Assembly: GCA_013396525.1 (NCBI GenBank)
Contig: VWYX01000863.1
Span: 124,001 to 188,000, forward strand
DNA: 64,000 bases
Source: Chaetorhynchus papuensis
Lineage: Eukaryota; Chordata; Aves; Passeriformes; Rhipiduridae
Reading direction: 5' to 3'
Shown piece after piece: positions 1-13,160 of this stretch. Every line of letters starts with the position of its first letter. The first letter of the stretch is position 1. Under the pieces are notes generated by a model. It had not been told where the DNA came from, made no database searches, and saw only the letters and a program-made list of their open reading frames with translations. The position numbers and the translations under genes are program-made.

Positions 1-3000
1 ATGCAAAGAACTTTTATTTTTATGGAATAAGATGTCATTAAAAAAAAAAAAAATCTACCTGCAAACTGCACAGCTGGACACAGCCTTCTCTAAAGAAGAT
101 GGGAAATGAGGTGCCCAGAAGTTCCCAGGCAGCCCAGCCCAGGCTTGGCTACTTTGGCCTAGTCTGGTTAAGGGGCAGTGAGAAATTCAAGCAAAATTCA
201 CACTATTCAAGTGCTTAAAAAAAATAAACAACTCTCACAGCCTACCATGAATAACTGTGGAGATTAGATATTTGCCAAATTCTCCCAAAAAAGCAGTCCT
301 AAAAACCTGAAAAACCTGTTGACACAGGGTTGGTTCTCACCCCAGCTCACCCCCAGCAGTTCAGGGCTGAAGGCCCAGCGATGACCCAACATCAGACTAA
401 TGACCTGTTTGGGCTTTGCTCACGCAACTGCAGTATTTGACCTAAATTCTTAAAAAGGTGGAAAGTGGCCCTGTGGCTCATCCAACACACGCTGGTCTGG
501 TGACAGAGAGGTGTGGAACCCCCTGTACCCAACAGGTCTCAGACCCCTGGCCTCCCCAGCACCCAGCAATACCAACTCCACCACACAGGACACAGAGCAT
601 TCAGGTTTGTGCCTTGAAAAGGACAAAAAGATGAAATTCAGAACCTGTGGGTGTCCAGGGCGCATTCCTTACTCCTCCCTACTCCTCCTTCGGCCCGGCT
701 GTGCCTCTCTGACGACTCCCGAGTTACACATTCCCCGGACATTCTCATTTCTCCTCTGCTTTAAACAGGTTTTTATGATAAAAATATGATAATGGCCCTA
801 GAACAGGCAGATTGGAGAAAGAAGAGGCGAGTGTCCCCAAATTCAAGCACACAAACACACACCGTGCATCTATGTTAAAAACAGGGGATTTGCCAGCAGA
901 GCAGTAACTCCACAAGGTGTATCACTAATTGCTTTCAATTCCCCAAAAAGAAAACTAGGAGCTTCTCACGAGTTGTCTGAAAACAAAACTGTTGATAACT
1001 TGAAAATATTTGTCCAGTTACTACAACAAAAATACTTTTGGTTTAAGCAGCAGCCAGGGAAGCTCCCAGTGAGGTTCACTGCCAGGATTCTGGGTCTGCT
1101 GGTGGCCTGGTGCTCAGGAGGTCTGGGGACAGCACAAGGAAGAGCTCAGCAGATCCTGAAGCTCCGTTCGAGATGTTTCTCATGAGAAAGATTAGGAATT
1201 ATGGGCTGCAAACAGAAGGAACATCTGCTGGGTAGCAGCAGCCGTCCAGGCTCACCGCGGCGTGGGAAGGGAAATCCTCTGCCGACCTTCCATGGCAAGC
1301 AGAGCAAGCCCCACTAATGAGGTACTGCTGGTCACAGGCTGCCATCAAAGCAGAAAACACCCACAGCAGGTTTTTTGGGTAAATTATTCTGCCTGGCACG
1401 TGTGTGATGGCGGCTGAAACCCTGATCAGCAGGCAAGGGGGTTAGTCGGGGTTTGGGGCAGGCTGGGAATGGAGCTCAGCCTATGTGGCCACACTGAGCC
1501 TGAGTATGGAACAGTTTTGCAACACCCTTTGGAGCTTAAATAATTTAATTTTTTAAACCATGACGCAAAACATTCACCGTTCGCTGTCAGTCATGCAGGT
1601 GAGCAGTTGCAAGCACACACTAAATTTTCAAGGCGATCTGCAAGGCTGCTTTGGTCTCTTTCCGTGTCTACAAAGAGAGCATTCCTGCCTGCACTTGGTA
1701 TCTCCCTGTTTTCCAGAGCTTAAATGCTGAAAAAAGCAAGACTAAAAAAAGAAATCACGACGCTGAACCAGCCGACTTCATAAAACTGTTTCTAAACACC
1801 TACTCAGCCAAACCTGCGCAAGAGGGGAGCAAAACACGATCTGCACACTCAGCCGGGCGTTCACCTTTCCCCTGAACGCCCAGAAGGCTCCCAACAGCCC
1901 CTCGGGCTGCAGGAGACGATTTTGGTTTCCCTCGTGGATTGATTAAGGTGGGGCAACCCTCGATTGCAGGCCCAGGTTTGCCGGGTTTGCAGGGAGCCTC
2001 CAGCACAAAGGCCCTTCCCAAAGGCCGGCGAGGGCAGGGGGAGCGGCCGGCGCAGCCGCCACAGCCATGTGTCCTCCAGCAGACCCTGTCTGGAGGGAGG
2101 GAGGGGGCTGGAGCCGCTCGATCCCCGCTCGGGGAAGCCAGATGCGAGGCCTGGCACTGACGCCAGCAGCAGAGCTATTTTTACCAACCAATGGATGCGG
2201 CGCCGGAGCAGGAGCTGGAACTGGAGCTGCTGCTCCTCTCCCAGCTCGCCGCGCTCCGCCGGGCTGGAGGGATCCGGCCGGCTCTCAGGGCCCAGCAAGG
2301 AATTCAGGCACCATCCACACGGCACAAGGTTTTCTGCCCACACCACCTCCAAGAGTGAATGAATCTCCCATCAGAATCCACAGAAAAATCCGTTTAAATC
2401 ACTTAGCACAGGAAAGCCTGAATCTTCCGATCTGAGTGATTGTTCCTCCCCTCCATGGGGACACCCACCTGCACCCCAAGTCCCTTCCAAGGCCAGCTCC
2501 CTCCTTCCTGGACAAGTCAACAGCACACATAAAATCCCATGTGGAAAAAACAGCAAGACAATAGAAGTTTAAATCGGGCACATTCAAATTATTCCGTGCG
2601 TGTCACTGGTTTTGACCAGACTTTCAAAGGCTCCTCTCGTTTCTGGGAGCTGCATGCCAGGAATACCTGCTGGAATTATCAGAGCAACACCAGCCTTCCT
2701 AGTGCTCTCTCCATTTTCTCAGGCTTCCTTCCTGGCTTCCTTCCAGTATTCCCATCTCTTACAGAAGATCCTGTTTTCCTTCATCGTCTGGGTTGTCTCC
2801 TCCTCTTCCTTCTCATTGCCACCCACTCGTTTTTTCATCTTTCCCAATATTGTATTTGCTACATCCTCCCTCCCCGTGCCGCCCTGCAAACCACCCTCCA
2901 GAGCTGGGTATGAGATGTGCTGCACATCCTCGTGTCCGGGATAACATCCAGGTCAGGAGCTGTTTTTGCTCACCCACACCCTGACAAGAGCACATGGCTT

Positions 3001-3207
3001 CTCCCTGGAGCATCTCCATGTCTGAGAAACTCCCCAGCCCAGCCCCATAGGCACCCCACAGATCCACCGCTGCCCAGACCTGGGAAATGGAGTTTGCTCA
3101 GAGAAGCAACACGAGCTTTTCCCTTTCCTCCTTCCCTTCCTCTAGCCTGGACTGAGAAAACCACACACAACAGAGAGGTCCTGACAGCCTCCTCCACACC
3201 GTTTCCA
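1..3207. other. Non-coding, apart from the CpG cluster at 1980-2325
   Basis: Unique-looking sequence. A14 run at 40-53. No gene, RNA or repeat recognised. Confidence 0.6.
1980..2325. promoter_or_regulatory. Intragenic CpG cluster
   Basis: About two dozen CG dinucleotides in 345 bp, with a CCAAT at 2188-2192. Overlapping open frames on both strands have no known domain. Candidate orphan CpG island or enhancer. Confidence 0.4.
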
Positions 3208-3325
3208 CTGCAAGAACTCCAAGATCATCAAGTCCAATATTTGACCAAATCCCACTATGCCCACTAAACCCTATCCCAACGTACCACACTGACTCCTGTT
3301 TTTAGAAATCCTCCAGGGATGAGAG
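3208..3325 (-). mobile_element. CR1 LINE 3' fragment (divergent subfamily)
   Basis: Matches the reverse complement of a CR1 3' end of the type with CTCCAAGATCATCAAGTCCA, followed by the ATGCCCACTAAACC block. It is the same 3'-end type as at 16007. Confidence 0.75.
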
Positions 3326-3451
3326 TGTGTTAAGGGTACAAGAGCAAACACAAAGAACAAAAAGTAACAGTCTGGTAACTCCCTGAGCCCTCACTGGTCC
3401 GGGCTTCCAAGGCCAGTCACCAGTAGGACCACGGTGTTGGTTCACCATGGA

Positions 3452-3625
3452 ACCATGGAATGGTTTGGGCTGAAGAAACCTTGAAGTTCCAACTCCCCAA
3501 CCCCTGACATGGGTAGGGACACCTTCCACCAGAGCAGGTTGCTCCAAGCCTCATCCAACCCGGCCTTGGACAACTCCATCTGGAAATTCCCTGTGGAAAC
3601 TCCTTCCCTACACCCTTGCAGCCAC
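3452..3625 (-). mobile_element. CR1 LINE 3' fragment
   Basis: Begins CCATGGAATGGTTTGGGC (reverse complement of the CR1 3' end) and continues through GGGTAGGGACACCTTCCACC and the TTGCTCCAAGCCTCATCCAA block. It is rather diverged. Confidence 0.85.
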
Positions 3626-3742
3626 CCCTTGTATCCCCACAATCCCTCCCCCTTTGCTGCCCATTCCCCCGGGGCACAGCAGCCAGCTGGGAACCTGCTG
3701 TGCCCTTGCTCACCTCCTGCCACCAGCAGGGCCGGGCCATGG

Positions 3743-3788
3743 GATGGGAATGGAGCATCCCAGAGGATGGGAATGGAGCATCCTGGCA
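3743..3788 (+). repeat. Two-copy 23-bp tandem repeat
   Basis: GATGGGAATGGAGCATCC recurs at 3743 and 3766 with period 23. Confidence 0.85.
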
Positions 3789-3911
3789 TGAGGCACCGTG
3801 TTCCAGGAGCTGCCAGCAGGGATTGTGGCCGGCTGCTGTGCTGATGCTGCACTTGCCACTGATGGAATATTATAATGCAGCCCTTAAAGTGACACCATGC
3901 TAAGCACAGTA

Positions 3912-3968
3912 GGATTCACTCCCACGGCTGGGATTCACTCCCAGGGCCGGGATTCACTCCCAGGGCCA
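3912..3968 (+). repeat. Three-copy 19-bp tandem repeat
   Basis: Copies at 3912, 3931 and 3950 of GGATTCACTCCCAGGGCCG, with the first copy differing at a few bases and the last at its final base. Confidence 0.9.
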
Positions 3969-4674
3969 GCAAAGAGCATGAAAACACTCCTCTCTCCCCT
4001 CTTACCTAATGGAGCAGCCAACTGAACTCTGCTCCTGCCTCTACCTGGGACAAGTTAGAAATGTCAGTATCTCCTAAGTCATGAAAAGTGTTAAATTTTA
4101 CTGAAGTCTCAACTATTAGGAAATACCTTTTGAGAATCCTTGTGCTTTCCAAAGGTACGGATAATTCAGATTAGCCTGGACTTTAACTTTTCTATTAACT
4201 CCACTGAACTTTAATCACACATTTATTTAAAGTTCTGGGCTGCGTTTCTATTTATTTATCAGAATATTAGTGTGATACTGTTTTATCTTCTTTAAGCTAC
4301 AGATACTCAATACGCAAAAACCACTGGATTCTCCTACAGTAAAGCCTAAAGACCAACATAAAGACCAGCCACACACAAGGTTTTGTGATATCCCCAGGCA
4401 AAAGAGAAGAACCCTACAGAAAAAGTTTCACCAGAAAAGAAACATGGAAAAAGAACCAAGTTATTCCGGCACAAATGACCGGGAATTTCCTCGTCTCCAA
4501 CAGGGATCTTGGTGCACCATCTGTATGGGATCAGCTCCAGGCCATCCAAACCCGCGGCTGATCCCAGGGCGGCAACTTGCCAGCAGAGCCTTCGGAGCCC
4601 TGGATAAGCTCTTTTCTTCCCCTGTGCTCTCTTCACCCCCATTTGCCCCCTTTTATATTTAACCCAGATAAGGG

Positions 4675-4965
4675 AAATGTGAGTGACAAGCGGGCGCTGC
4701 CGCCGCTGGAGCGGGATCGCGCTCCCACCCGTGCGAAACGCCGCTCTGGAAGCAATTTGTCTTCCCGTCTCATTTCACATGGGAAGCCCATCCGCCAGCG
4801 GGGCCGTGCCCCCGCCCGGCCCCTCCCTCCGGGAGCCCGGCACACAAGGGGACATTGTCCCCCCTGAATGACAAACAGTTTTGTGACGCCGAGGCTGGAA
4901 AGCGCATCAGACAGGTGCAGGGAAGCTTGGAAAATCGGTGCGTACGCGGCGCCGCGGTTTGGGGA
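4675..4965 (-). promoter_or_regulatory. Intragenic CpG cluster next to a minus-strand TATA box
   Basis: Close to thirty CG dinucleotides in about 290 bp, far above the flanks. Just downstream on the minus strand, 4657-4650 reads TATAAAAG followed by GGGG, a full TATA consensus. A start near 4625 would be expected. This would be a promoter on the same strand as the putative host gene; no splice donor or exon could be fixed. Confidence 0.4.
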
Positions 4966-5317
4966 CAAGTTAATTCCTGGGGAGAACACACACGGAATGG
5001 CAACAATAGGCTGGGAGGAAGCAAGAGGGCTGGGGGCGGCGGGGGGTGCTCCGTGCTCTGCCCCTCTTCCCAGTTCTCCCACCACACACACGGGCTCCAG
5101 CAGGATGGATCGCTTCTCCCAGGGTTTATGGAGCTGCAGCCACGGCTCAGCTGAGGAACAAGGACACACAGGCACAGCTTCCAAACTCTAAGCTCATCTC
5201 AAAGAAGCAACTTCACTGCCCAACCAGGATAAAGTTTGGAAAGGATTTGTAGGGAAGGTGGGGGAAAAAGCCCTTTACCCCAAAGGCAGAGCAGCCTCAC
5301 GCTGCTGGTATGTTCAC

Positions 5318-5600
5318 AACACAACACTGGCTCTTCTTGGTGGTGCCCAGTGACAGGACAAGGAGCAATGGCCATGAACTAAACCACAAGAAGTTCCACC
5401 TCAACATCAGAAAGAGCTTCTTCCCATGGAGGGTGGCAGAGCCCTGGAACAGCTGCCCAGGGAGGGCGTGGGGTCTCCCCCTCTGCACACATCCCAATCC
5501 CACCTGGACACCTTCCTGTGCCACCTGCTCCAGGTGCCCCTGCCTTGGGCTGGATGATCTCCAGAGACCCCTTCCAACCTTAAATATTTGGTGATTCCTG
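5318..5600 (+). mobile_element. CR1 LINE 3' fragment (second subfamily)
   Basis: Sense orientation: AAGAAGTTCCACCTCAACAT, then CTGGAACAGCTGCCCAGGGA, then GATCTCCAGAGACCCCTTCC and AACCTTAAATATTTGGTG at the 3' end. It is the same type as the minus-strand copy at 42402. Confidence 0.9.
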
Positions 5601-7590
5601 TCATGGCATCTCCAAGAGCTCAAACTCCATTTGATCCATTTTCCCTACAGAAGGGATTTTAAGCACAGAAGACAAAGCTCAGGTAACTGCCAGGATGTGT
5701 CCCTGCAGGAGCCATTCCCAGCCAGGTCCAGACAAATGACTCCACCAAGACACACCAAAAACCAGGAGGGCCAGGTGAGCTCTGCTGCCATCACACCACC
5801 AACTTATTCAATTATCTTAAGGATTTTAGTTGTATTTTTAAAGATGCACCAAGTGGTTCGTGCAACAGAAAACACAGAGCCAAGACCTTGAAAACCACAG
5901 CTGGTGTACAATAACTGCACCACCTTTAAAGACCACTTTTAATCAACTTTTAAGTCCTCATCACACCCAAGGTTTCACCCAAAAGCACCACCACATCCAG
6001 TGATTCCACCCTCTTCAGTGACCTGCCACACTTGCACTTCAGAGCAGGGAATTAATTCAGCTGGAAACAAATACAGCCAGACAAAAAAATGTCATCTTTT
6101 TTTAAAAATAAAAATAAAAATAAAATCTGCTGTCTCTAATCCAGTTGTGACAGGCCCACGAGCGGCTGTGCCGGCACAATGGATGGGAAGCATTTAAGCC
6201 TGGGCCGCAGCAGAAGGAGCTGACATGAAATATCCTTTTTAATGGGTTTACACAAAACCAAGACTAGTAACAGAAATTACAACATGCAGAAAAGGTCTTA
6301 ATTCCCTCCACCCCAATAAATATATTTCTGTATTCAACATTTAAGCAGGCAGCAGATCAAAAACCAGACTCAGATGAGGTGTTTTTCATGAAAGCCATAT
6401 GGGAACGCCACTGTTGGATCCCTGCAGCCACCCCCACTGGCCCCGCTGCTGCCCAGGACCACAAGCTTGTTGGAGCAGCTGCACTGACTCAGGCAGCAGA
6501 GCCACGCTGGGCTCCAGCCACGCTGCCAGGAGGAGGGAGATCCACCCGACTGGGAAGGACTGGGAAGGACCGTGATCCACCCAGGCTGTTAGTCAGCCCT
6601 CGGCACCGCACGCAACGCACCGGTGGGCACAACTGACGTTCAAATCGCTGTAAAGCTGCTCTGCCTTGACAAAAAAATAATTTAAAATGCACCACTACTG
6701 CCAGATGTGAAAAATTCCTCCGGTCTGGTTTCCTGGAGCGAGCAGGAAGGGAGGCTGTGACCACCTTGCCCCACGTGTGTCTGGGTCGCTCCTGCTCGGC
6801 TTCCAGCATTACCTCACCGCAGGGAATGCACCTCTCCGTCTCTCCCCGACGAGGTGCCCCAAACCCGTGGAGTGGAACAGCATCGCATCCACGTGAGGAA
6901 AAGCCCCTGGCAGGACCCCGGGATCGGGAGCGGTTCGTGCCGTGCCGGCACAGCCGACGTGCTCCGGCACCGTGCAGAGCTGGCAGCCGGCCCTGCTCAT
7001 GTGCCTTTCCTGGAGCCTCTTCCAGCTCCTCCTCAGGGGAGCCTGCTGGGACAGAGCCTTCCAGCCAGGAGAGCTCCGGCAGCCACCTCCTCACCAGCAC
7101 TTCCCAGAGAGCAGCCCCGAGTCTGGGGATTCAGCGACCACACCCCATACCTGGAGGTGCTTCAGAGACCACCAGGGCTCCCACTTCACCTGGAACTGAG
7201 GTCTTGTCCCAAATCCCATCCACATGACACCGTCTGAAGGATCCTACCATGTCACACACACCTGCCCCACTGTGCCTCGGCTCCCTGAAGCTGGAGGTGC
7301 CCCACTACGCTCCCCAAGGAATTCTTCCACAACACAGGATGATATTCCCCAGGCAGCCTTTTCTAAAATCCGTATTTGTATTCCCAGAGCAGTTTTTTGA
7401 TGACACCTCTGCAACATCTGGTGACCAGTTTGGATTTCTACACGATTTTCACAGCTAGAATGATCTATCGTTTACAGATAACTCCACAGAAAGTTGTCTT
7501 TACGTGTTGTTTCCTTTGGAGCTGTTGGCTCCTTGTCCCTTCCCAGAACTCACAGTCTGAAGAACCAAGTGGTTTGGGGAAGTTTCTTTA
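5601..7590. other. Non-coding stretch
   Basis: Nothing beyond the AAAAAT repeat at 6104 and a moderately CpG-rich part at about 6780-6990. A 203-codon minus-strand open frame (6489-7100) shows no domain. Confidence 0.6.
6104..6126 (+). repeat. AAAAAT simple repeat
   Basis: Four imperfect AAAAAT units after a short T run. Confidence 0.8.
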
Positions 7591-7815
7591 ATAGAATCAT
7601 GGAATAGTTTGGGTCAGAAGGGACCTCAAAGCTCATCCAGTGCCACCCCTGCCATGGGCAGGGACACCTTCCACTATCCCCAGGTTGTTCCAAACTCCAT
7701 CCAACCCGGCCTTGGACAATTCCAGGGATCCAGGGGCAGCCACAGCTGCTCTGGGCACCCTGTGCCAGGCAGGGCCTCACCACCCTCAGAGGGAAGAATT
7801 CCTTTCCAATATTCA
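7591..7815 (-). mobile_element. CR1 LINE 3' fragment
   Basis: Starts with the CR1 terminal repeat remnant ATAGAATCATGGAATAG, then GGGACCTCAAAGCTCATCCA, and the GGGCAGGGACACCTTCCACT block. Confidence 0.93.
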
Positions 7816-8861
7816 GCTGCCAAGTTTGACCCCGTTACTAAACACTGAAGCAATTTTTGGCCAAAGCAGAGCACAGATGATGCCCACCAAGCTGAGCTGC
7901 TGTGATGAGTGACCTGCTCTCAGGGTTGGAAGATACATCACAACTGGGTGAGGAAACAGAGCAGGTCTTAAAAATTCACAATTTCACAAATTCCTCATCC
8001 CTCCTCTCAGCAGCTAGAATTTATCCCCCACAGCTGCCTGGGGAGGGAGAGACCTAGAAGCCACCACCCAGTTTTTAGGTTTTAGAGTCCTTCACCATCC
8101 CCCGAGGAGACACAGAAGCCACCTCTCAGAATAAAAGCACTTGCTATTAAACCACAGACCAGCCGGGTCAGGAAGAGCCATCAGCAGAATTCACTCTTCT
8201 TCTCAAAGAAACAGTGGGCTGTGAGCTCTGCCCAGCTCCGCTGCCGAGGGCGTGTGCAGAGTATCTTTGGGCTAAAACGCTGCTTTCATGTGTAAAATTT
8301 AACCACATTTACACCTTAAATACCATCCTTAGAAGCATCCAGACCGACCAGCTCCTTAGCACTCCCTCCCAGGGAGGTGGGACACCGGAACTGGTCGGGC
8401 TGGTTGCTATATAAAGTCTCAAGCACGCTGGGTTCTAGTTTTCATTAAAGATTAAGTCAGGTTCTGCCGAGGCTTAGGAAAAATACTGGAAGTCACCGGT
8501 CCTAATGATTCCTCAGGCTGTCAGTAGGAACTGAGTATTTTTCCTAGCATGGGACTAATGGACACAGAAATTCCCAGTCTGACAACTCCCATGGGACACG
8601 GTAACAGCAGCGTTTTGCACAGGGAACACACCTCCAGCTGCTTTCCCAAAGATGCTCCAACAGCCCCCGCAGGATGTGCGGGCAGGAGCTCTGCAAAGTG
8701 CCAGTGACACCTCCAAAGGCAGCTCCCCGTCCTGTGTGCAGGATTTGGAGAATTCAACCAGGAGGGTGGGTGCAGGGTCAGCCTGGGGAGCTCTCCAAAA
8801 TCTTGGATCAAGCACCAATAAATGCCAGGTTTGGAAGGAGCAGAGAAAGGACGGAGCTCAT

Positions 8862-9075
8862 ACAATCATGGAATGGTTTGGGTGGCAAGGGATGTTAAAG
8901 CTCATCCAGTGCCACCCCCTGACACCTTCCATTACCCCAGGTTGCTCCAAGCCCCAGCCAATGTGGTCTTGGAGTTCTGGGGTTTGGATCTCAGGCCAAG
9001 GCACCCCAGCCTCCATACAGAGGGGACAATTCCCAATATCCACCTTCCAGAGCTCCTTTCCACCCCTCAGCTGCA
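8862..9075 (-). mobile_element. CR1 LINE 3' fragment
   Basis: ACAATCATGGAATGGTTTGG followed by the standard CR1 block with an internal deletion around 8925 (the CATGGGCAGGG segment is missing). Confidence 0.85.
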
Positions 9076-11194
9076 TCCTCTCCCACAGGACTCTGCTCCG
9101 GGATGGAACAACTTCCTTGTTTTTCAGCTCCCGGGAGGTTTCCCGGTGACACGCAGCTCCTGGTGAGACTGAGATTGAAGATTATTTTGTGCAGAACCAG
9201 CTGACATTTGGAAAAGTTTAAATATCAAAATTTCCTCCTCTGTAAAAACTGAAAATAATACATACAGAACACATGACATATCGCTGGCATTTCACAGCTT
9301 GACTCAATCTCCAGTTTGCAGGCACACTCTTCAAACCCTCTTCAATTTAAAAAGATGCATATAGACTAAAAAAAATAGGGGAGGTGCCCATTGCTTCCTC
9401 ATTGGAGTTGTATTAATACCTTCTGAGCTGAGATCTAAAGTCTGTCCTCCTCGGCAAATAATGCTGAGCTTAAATAAGCTTTTAAAATCATTTTACATCA
9501 ATTAAAATATGTTAAATATATCATTTGGAGACATCACTAATGCTACTTTTCCTGCCTGTACAAAAATACAATGGTGTTTAATTCATAAACTCATCACCGC
9601 ATCAAATATTGAGGTTCTCTGACCAGATTAGGAGTTGAAGATCCTAAAGCAATGTGACCTCTGTGCTGTCCAGTTATTCACAGATTTTAAATCTCACAAT
9701 CATTTATTTTTTAAATTCTGATTTAGCATATATTCCATAGTAACTACTGAAAAAACCACCACAGGAGTTGATTATGCCAGTGAAATCAAAACACTTGCCT
9801 TTGAAAGGAACATCCCTAATTACAATCACTGGTTTATATAATCCAAATTTTACTGTATTTCATTTATTATTTGTTGCTGTATCACTTTCTTAATATGCAT
9901 CTGCTAAGGAAGAAACATTCTGCTTCTAATTACCATTATCTTTTTCTTCTTAGAAAGATTATTTTTTAAGTTAAATATCTAATTTATTTGAAAAGAAATG
10001 TTTCTAGAGGTGCCTCAAGTAAAAAATTGTTTAACATGTGTTTTACAGCCTTTCCAAACTCTTTTTATGGTCCTGGAGCCTGGCCACATTTGTGGAAAAA
10101 TGCAATGTTTCGGCTTCAATTTGTCTGTAATTTCAGTGGGATGTTGCAAAACTCTTCAGGAGAGAACACAGCCAGAGTTTCAGCCAGTTTTTCAATTAAT
10201 ATTTGAAAAAGATCACGTTTTTAACAGCCACGGAACCCAGCTTCCCTCATGCAAATCTCCTGCCTGACATCACTTCCCACTGACCAGGTTTATTCCCGCA
10301 CCTTTCCCTGATCCCAGTCTGGGGTTCGGGGGATGGTGCTGCACATCCCCGGCACAGCAGAGCCTCCTCCCCCAGCAGGAACACTCCAAAGGGATGAAGG
10401 ACAGGGACCAGCAGACAGTGGCACCCAAGGCCATGCCCCAGTTTCAGACCCTGACTTCCTGCCTGCATGAACCACTCCTCCTGTTTGTCTAACACAGCCC
10501 ACCTGCACCCCCGCAGCCACATCGACTCCAAGCAGATCCCACCACCACCCGTGAGGAAGAGCGCATCATTTCCACTGAAACAGCAGCTCTTACTGGTGAC
10601 AGCGACAGTGCTGCCCCTCCTGACTCCAACTGCAGCTTCCTGCTCTCCACAGAGCGCTCCCGCGGAGCTGGATGCTCTCCCACCACCCAAAAGGACGCTG
10701 ATATTCACAGCAAGGATTTGGAGAGGGCTGTTTTTAAGAGACGGGACACGGACAGCAGGAGGAACGCCCGGAATGAGAAAGGGCCACGTTTAACGCGAGG
10801 TTCGCGGGTGTGCGGAACTCGAGGACGAGCTGAGCAGAGGCTGCTCAGGACCGACGACGTGCAACACTTCCCCAAGCTCTGCTCCGGTATTTTTAGCCTG
10901 GTTTCCTGAGGAAATGAGGCCCCCCCGGCTGCAGCGAGCCCCCCGCTCCCCGCACAGCCCGGAGGAAGAGAGGGGCTCAGCAGCCGAGCAGGAGACGCTC
11001 GTCCCTGCGGGAAGGTGAGCGCCCGGTCACTGCCCGGCCTCCCCAGCCCGGGGCTGAGCGTGTCCTGCCAAAGCCAGGAGGGGTTTGGCAACGGGGAAGG
11101 AGAAGCACTGCAAGGGGGACTCCATTTTACACAACAAGCTCTGTGCTTGTGCTGGAACCAAGGTACCCAGATTCCTGTGGGATGAAGTGGCAGA
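9076..11194. other. AT-rich, repeat-poor stretch followed by a GC-rich one
   Basis: 9180-10240 is AT-rich with no recognisable repeat, unlike the surrounding CR1-dotted DNA; such islands in introns of developmental regulators are often conserved non-coding elements, which cannot be tested here. From about 10250 on, GC rises. Confidence 0.5.
10770..11060. promoter_or_regulatory. Intragenic CpG cluster
   Basis: Locally raised CG density (for example 10795-10860) in otherwise moderate-GC sequence. No promoter motif recognised. Confidence 0.3.
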
Positions 11195-11315
11195 AGGCTG
11201 GACGGGGTTTGGAGCAACCTGGTCCAGTGGAAGGTGTTCCTGCCCACAGCAAGGGGTGGAACTGGAGTATCTTTAAAGTCTCCTCCAACCAAAACCATTC
11301 CATGATTCTACAAAG
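11195..11315 (+). mobile_element. CR1 LINE 3' fragment
   Basis: Sense orientation, ending AACCAAAACCATTCCATGAT and TCTACA, the CR1 3' terminus. Confidence 0.9.
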
Positions 11316-11512
11316 TGCTCAACCAGACACATTCCCTATGTTGACACCATTTCTCCAGCTTCTCACTCTCTCCCATTCAGAATTTTCCATGTCCCCACAC
11401 CGTGGGGGCACCAGTACAGGCTCTGGGTGGCAAGACACCTGCCCTGAGGTCACGTTTGCTCACGTGTGGTGTCGCCAGACCTGCAGCAGTGGGTGGCCGT
11501 GGGCTCTTCTGC

Positions 11513-11531
11513 CCCACCACCACCACCACCC
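11513..11531 (+). repeat. CCA/CAC triplet repeat
   Basis: About six CAC units; a short microsatellite. Confidence 0.8.
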
Positions 11532-13125
11532 CTGGGGCCGCCGCAGCTGCAGACGGTCACAAGTGATTTACTGTCACTTTAAAGCTCACTGCAATCCCAA
11601 GTCAGCAGGCCAGGCCTAAAATGTGCTATGTCAGTGGTTTCTGCATAATAACGGCACATCACTTCCTTGGGGAACTGTAAAAACTGACTCGCTCTCTACA
11701 CCGAACCCTAAAAGCAAGAAATCACCACACACAGCAAGATCTCGGATAACTTGTCACTATGGAAGAGTACATGGGAGAAAGTCAGAAAAATTCATGGAAA
11801 AAACAGACAAAGAAATGGATCAGGAGAGTCTCCGAGCCAGAGACCCAAAGGGTCACCTTCGCCAGAGCTCAGATGTGGTATTTGAGACAAAAAACATTTT
11901 GTAATGTGGTTATGCTCTGAAGCAGTGAAATGCTATTTAAAAACAATAAAACACTGACTAGGAAGAAAATGTAAGGTGAGACTGAAGGTTTTGGAGATGC
12001 GGAGCATTCTCTGCAGTCCCTGGAGGGTGAGCAGGCAAGGGAGGGACAGGAGCACCCACAGCCCAGCCAGCTCCTCTCCAGTCACTACCCAGCTATAACC
12101 AGCTAAAGAGAACAGCAGCAAAAATTCTCCTGCCATACCTGAAAACAAAAGTCCTTCTGCAAAATTAAGTGGCCAAAGCCACGAAGAACAAACCAACCAT
12201 TTGACACAGAAAACCCCGGAAAACCATTAGGAACAATATTCTACTACTTTAAAAACCTTCCAGAGCTTTCTGTGGGAAGGATGAACTGTTATCAGCTTAA
12301 GGAAGAAATGAGAAACTCGTTGTCCCCAGCCTGGGAGGGGAAGGGGGACAGTATCTGGACGTGACCTCAGCGTGCTCCTGGCTGGGAGCTGATAGAGAAC
12401 TGGCCTTGGCAAAGGGAAATTCCGTTACCCGGCCCGAGGAAAGGGCTGGGGAGCCTGGCTGGGTATCTGTGCTCGAATAACACCAGTCGTTACCCAACAC
12501 AGAATCACTCAGGGAAGGGACACCACCGTCACTATCACCCCACCAGAGCCAAACCGACGGGCAGAGCCCCAACGCCCCGAAACGGAGCTGGGCTCTCGGC
12601 AACCCCCAAAAATACTTGGAAAGCAAATCTAAAATATAAGGCAGGGCACACATCCTGTTTTTCTGGAGCTATACAGTTTCTGAAGTGTTATAAAAATGAT
12701 TTGCCACTGAGCGAGCCAAATGTATTGGAAAGATAGAAGCAGCGCCTGGGGTGGAAAGAAGGTGTTTTTAGCACGCTCGGGCCAATTAAGATCTCGAAGG
12801 TTTCCAAGCACTCCCCTCCTCTTAACCCAACAGAAGGAAACTGAGTTTAGCAACTTATTTAGGGTTTCATTTGCTAATTTGCAAAAACAAGGAGAAATCT
12901 TCCCCTGCTCTCCAGCATCTTGTTGGGGAAGCTCCTGCCAACACGCGAGCGTCGCTGCCAACAGCTCAACCCGGCGTGACCCAAAGTTCTCCCGGCGGTG
13001 CCGGCGCGCGGCTGCGGGAGAGCAGGGAGGGAGCGGGGCTGCAGGAGACAGCCCAGGGGGGTTATCAGAACCCTGACATCACAGCTGCTGCAGAGCGAGC
13101 CCAGCGAAAAAACACCGTGCTCTGA

Positions 13126-13160
13126 GCCAAGTTTAAGCCAACAAGCCAAGTTTAACCCAG
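13126..13160 (+). repeat. Two-copy 19-bp tandem repeat
   Basis: GCCAAGTTTAAGCCA at 13126 is repeated with one change at 13145. Confidence 0.75.
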
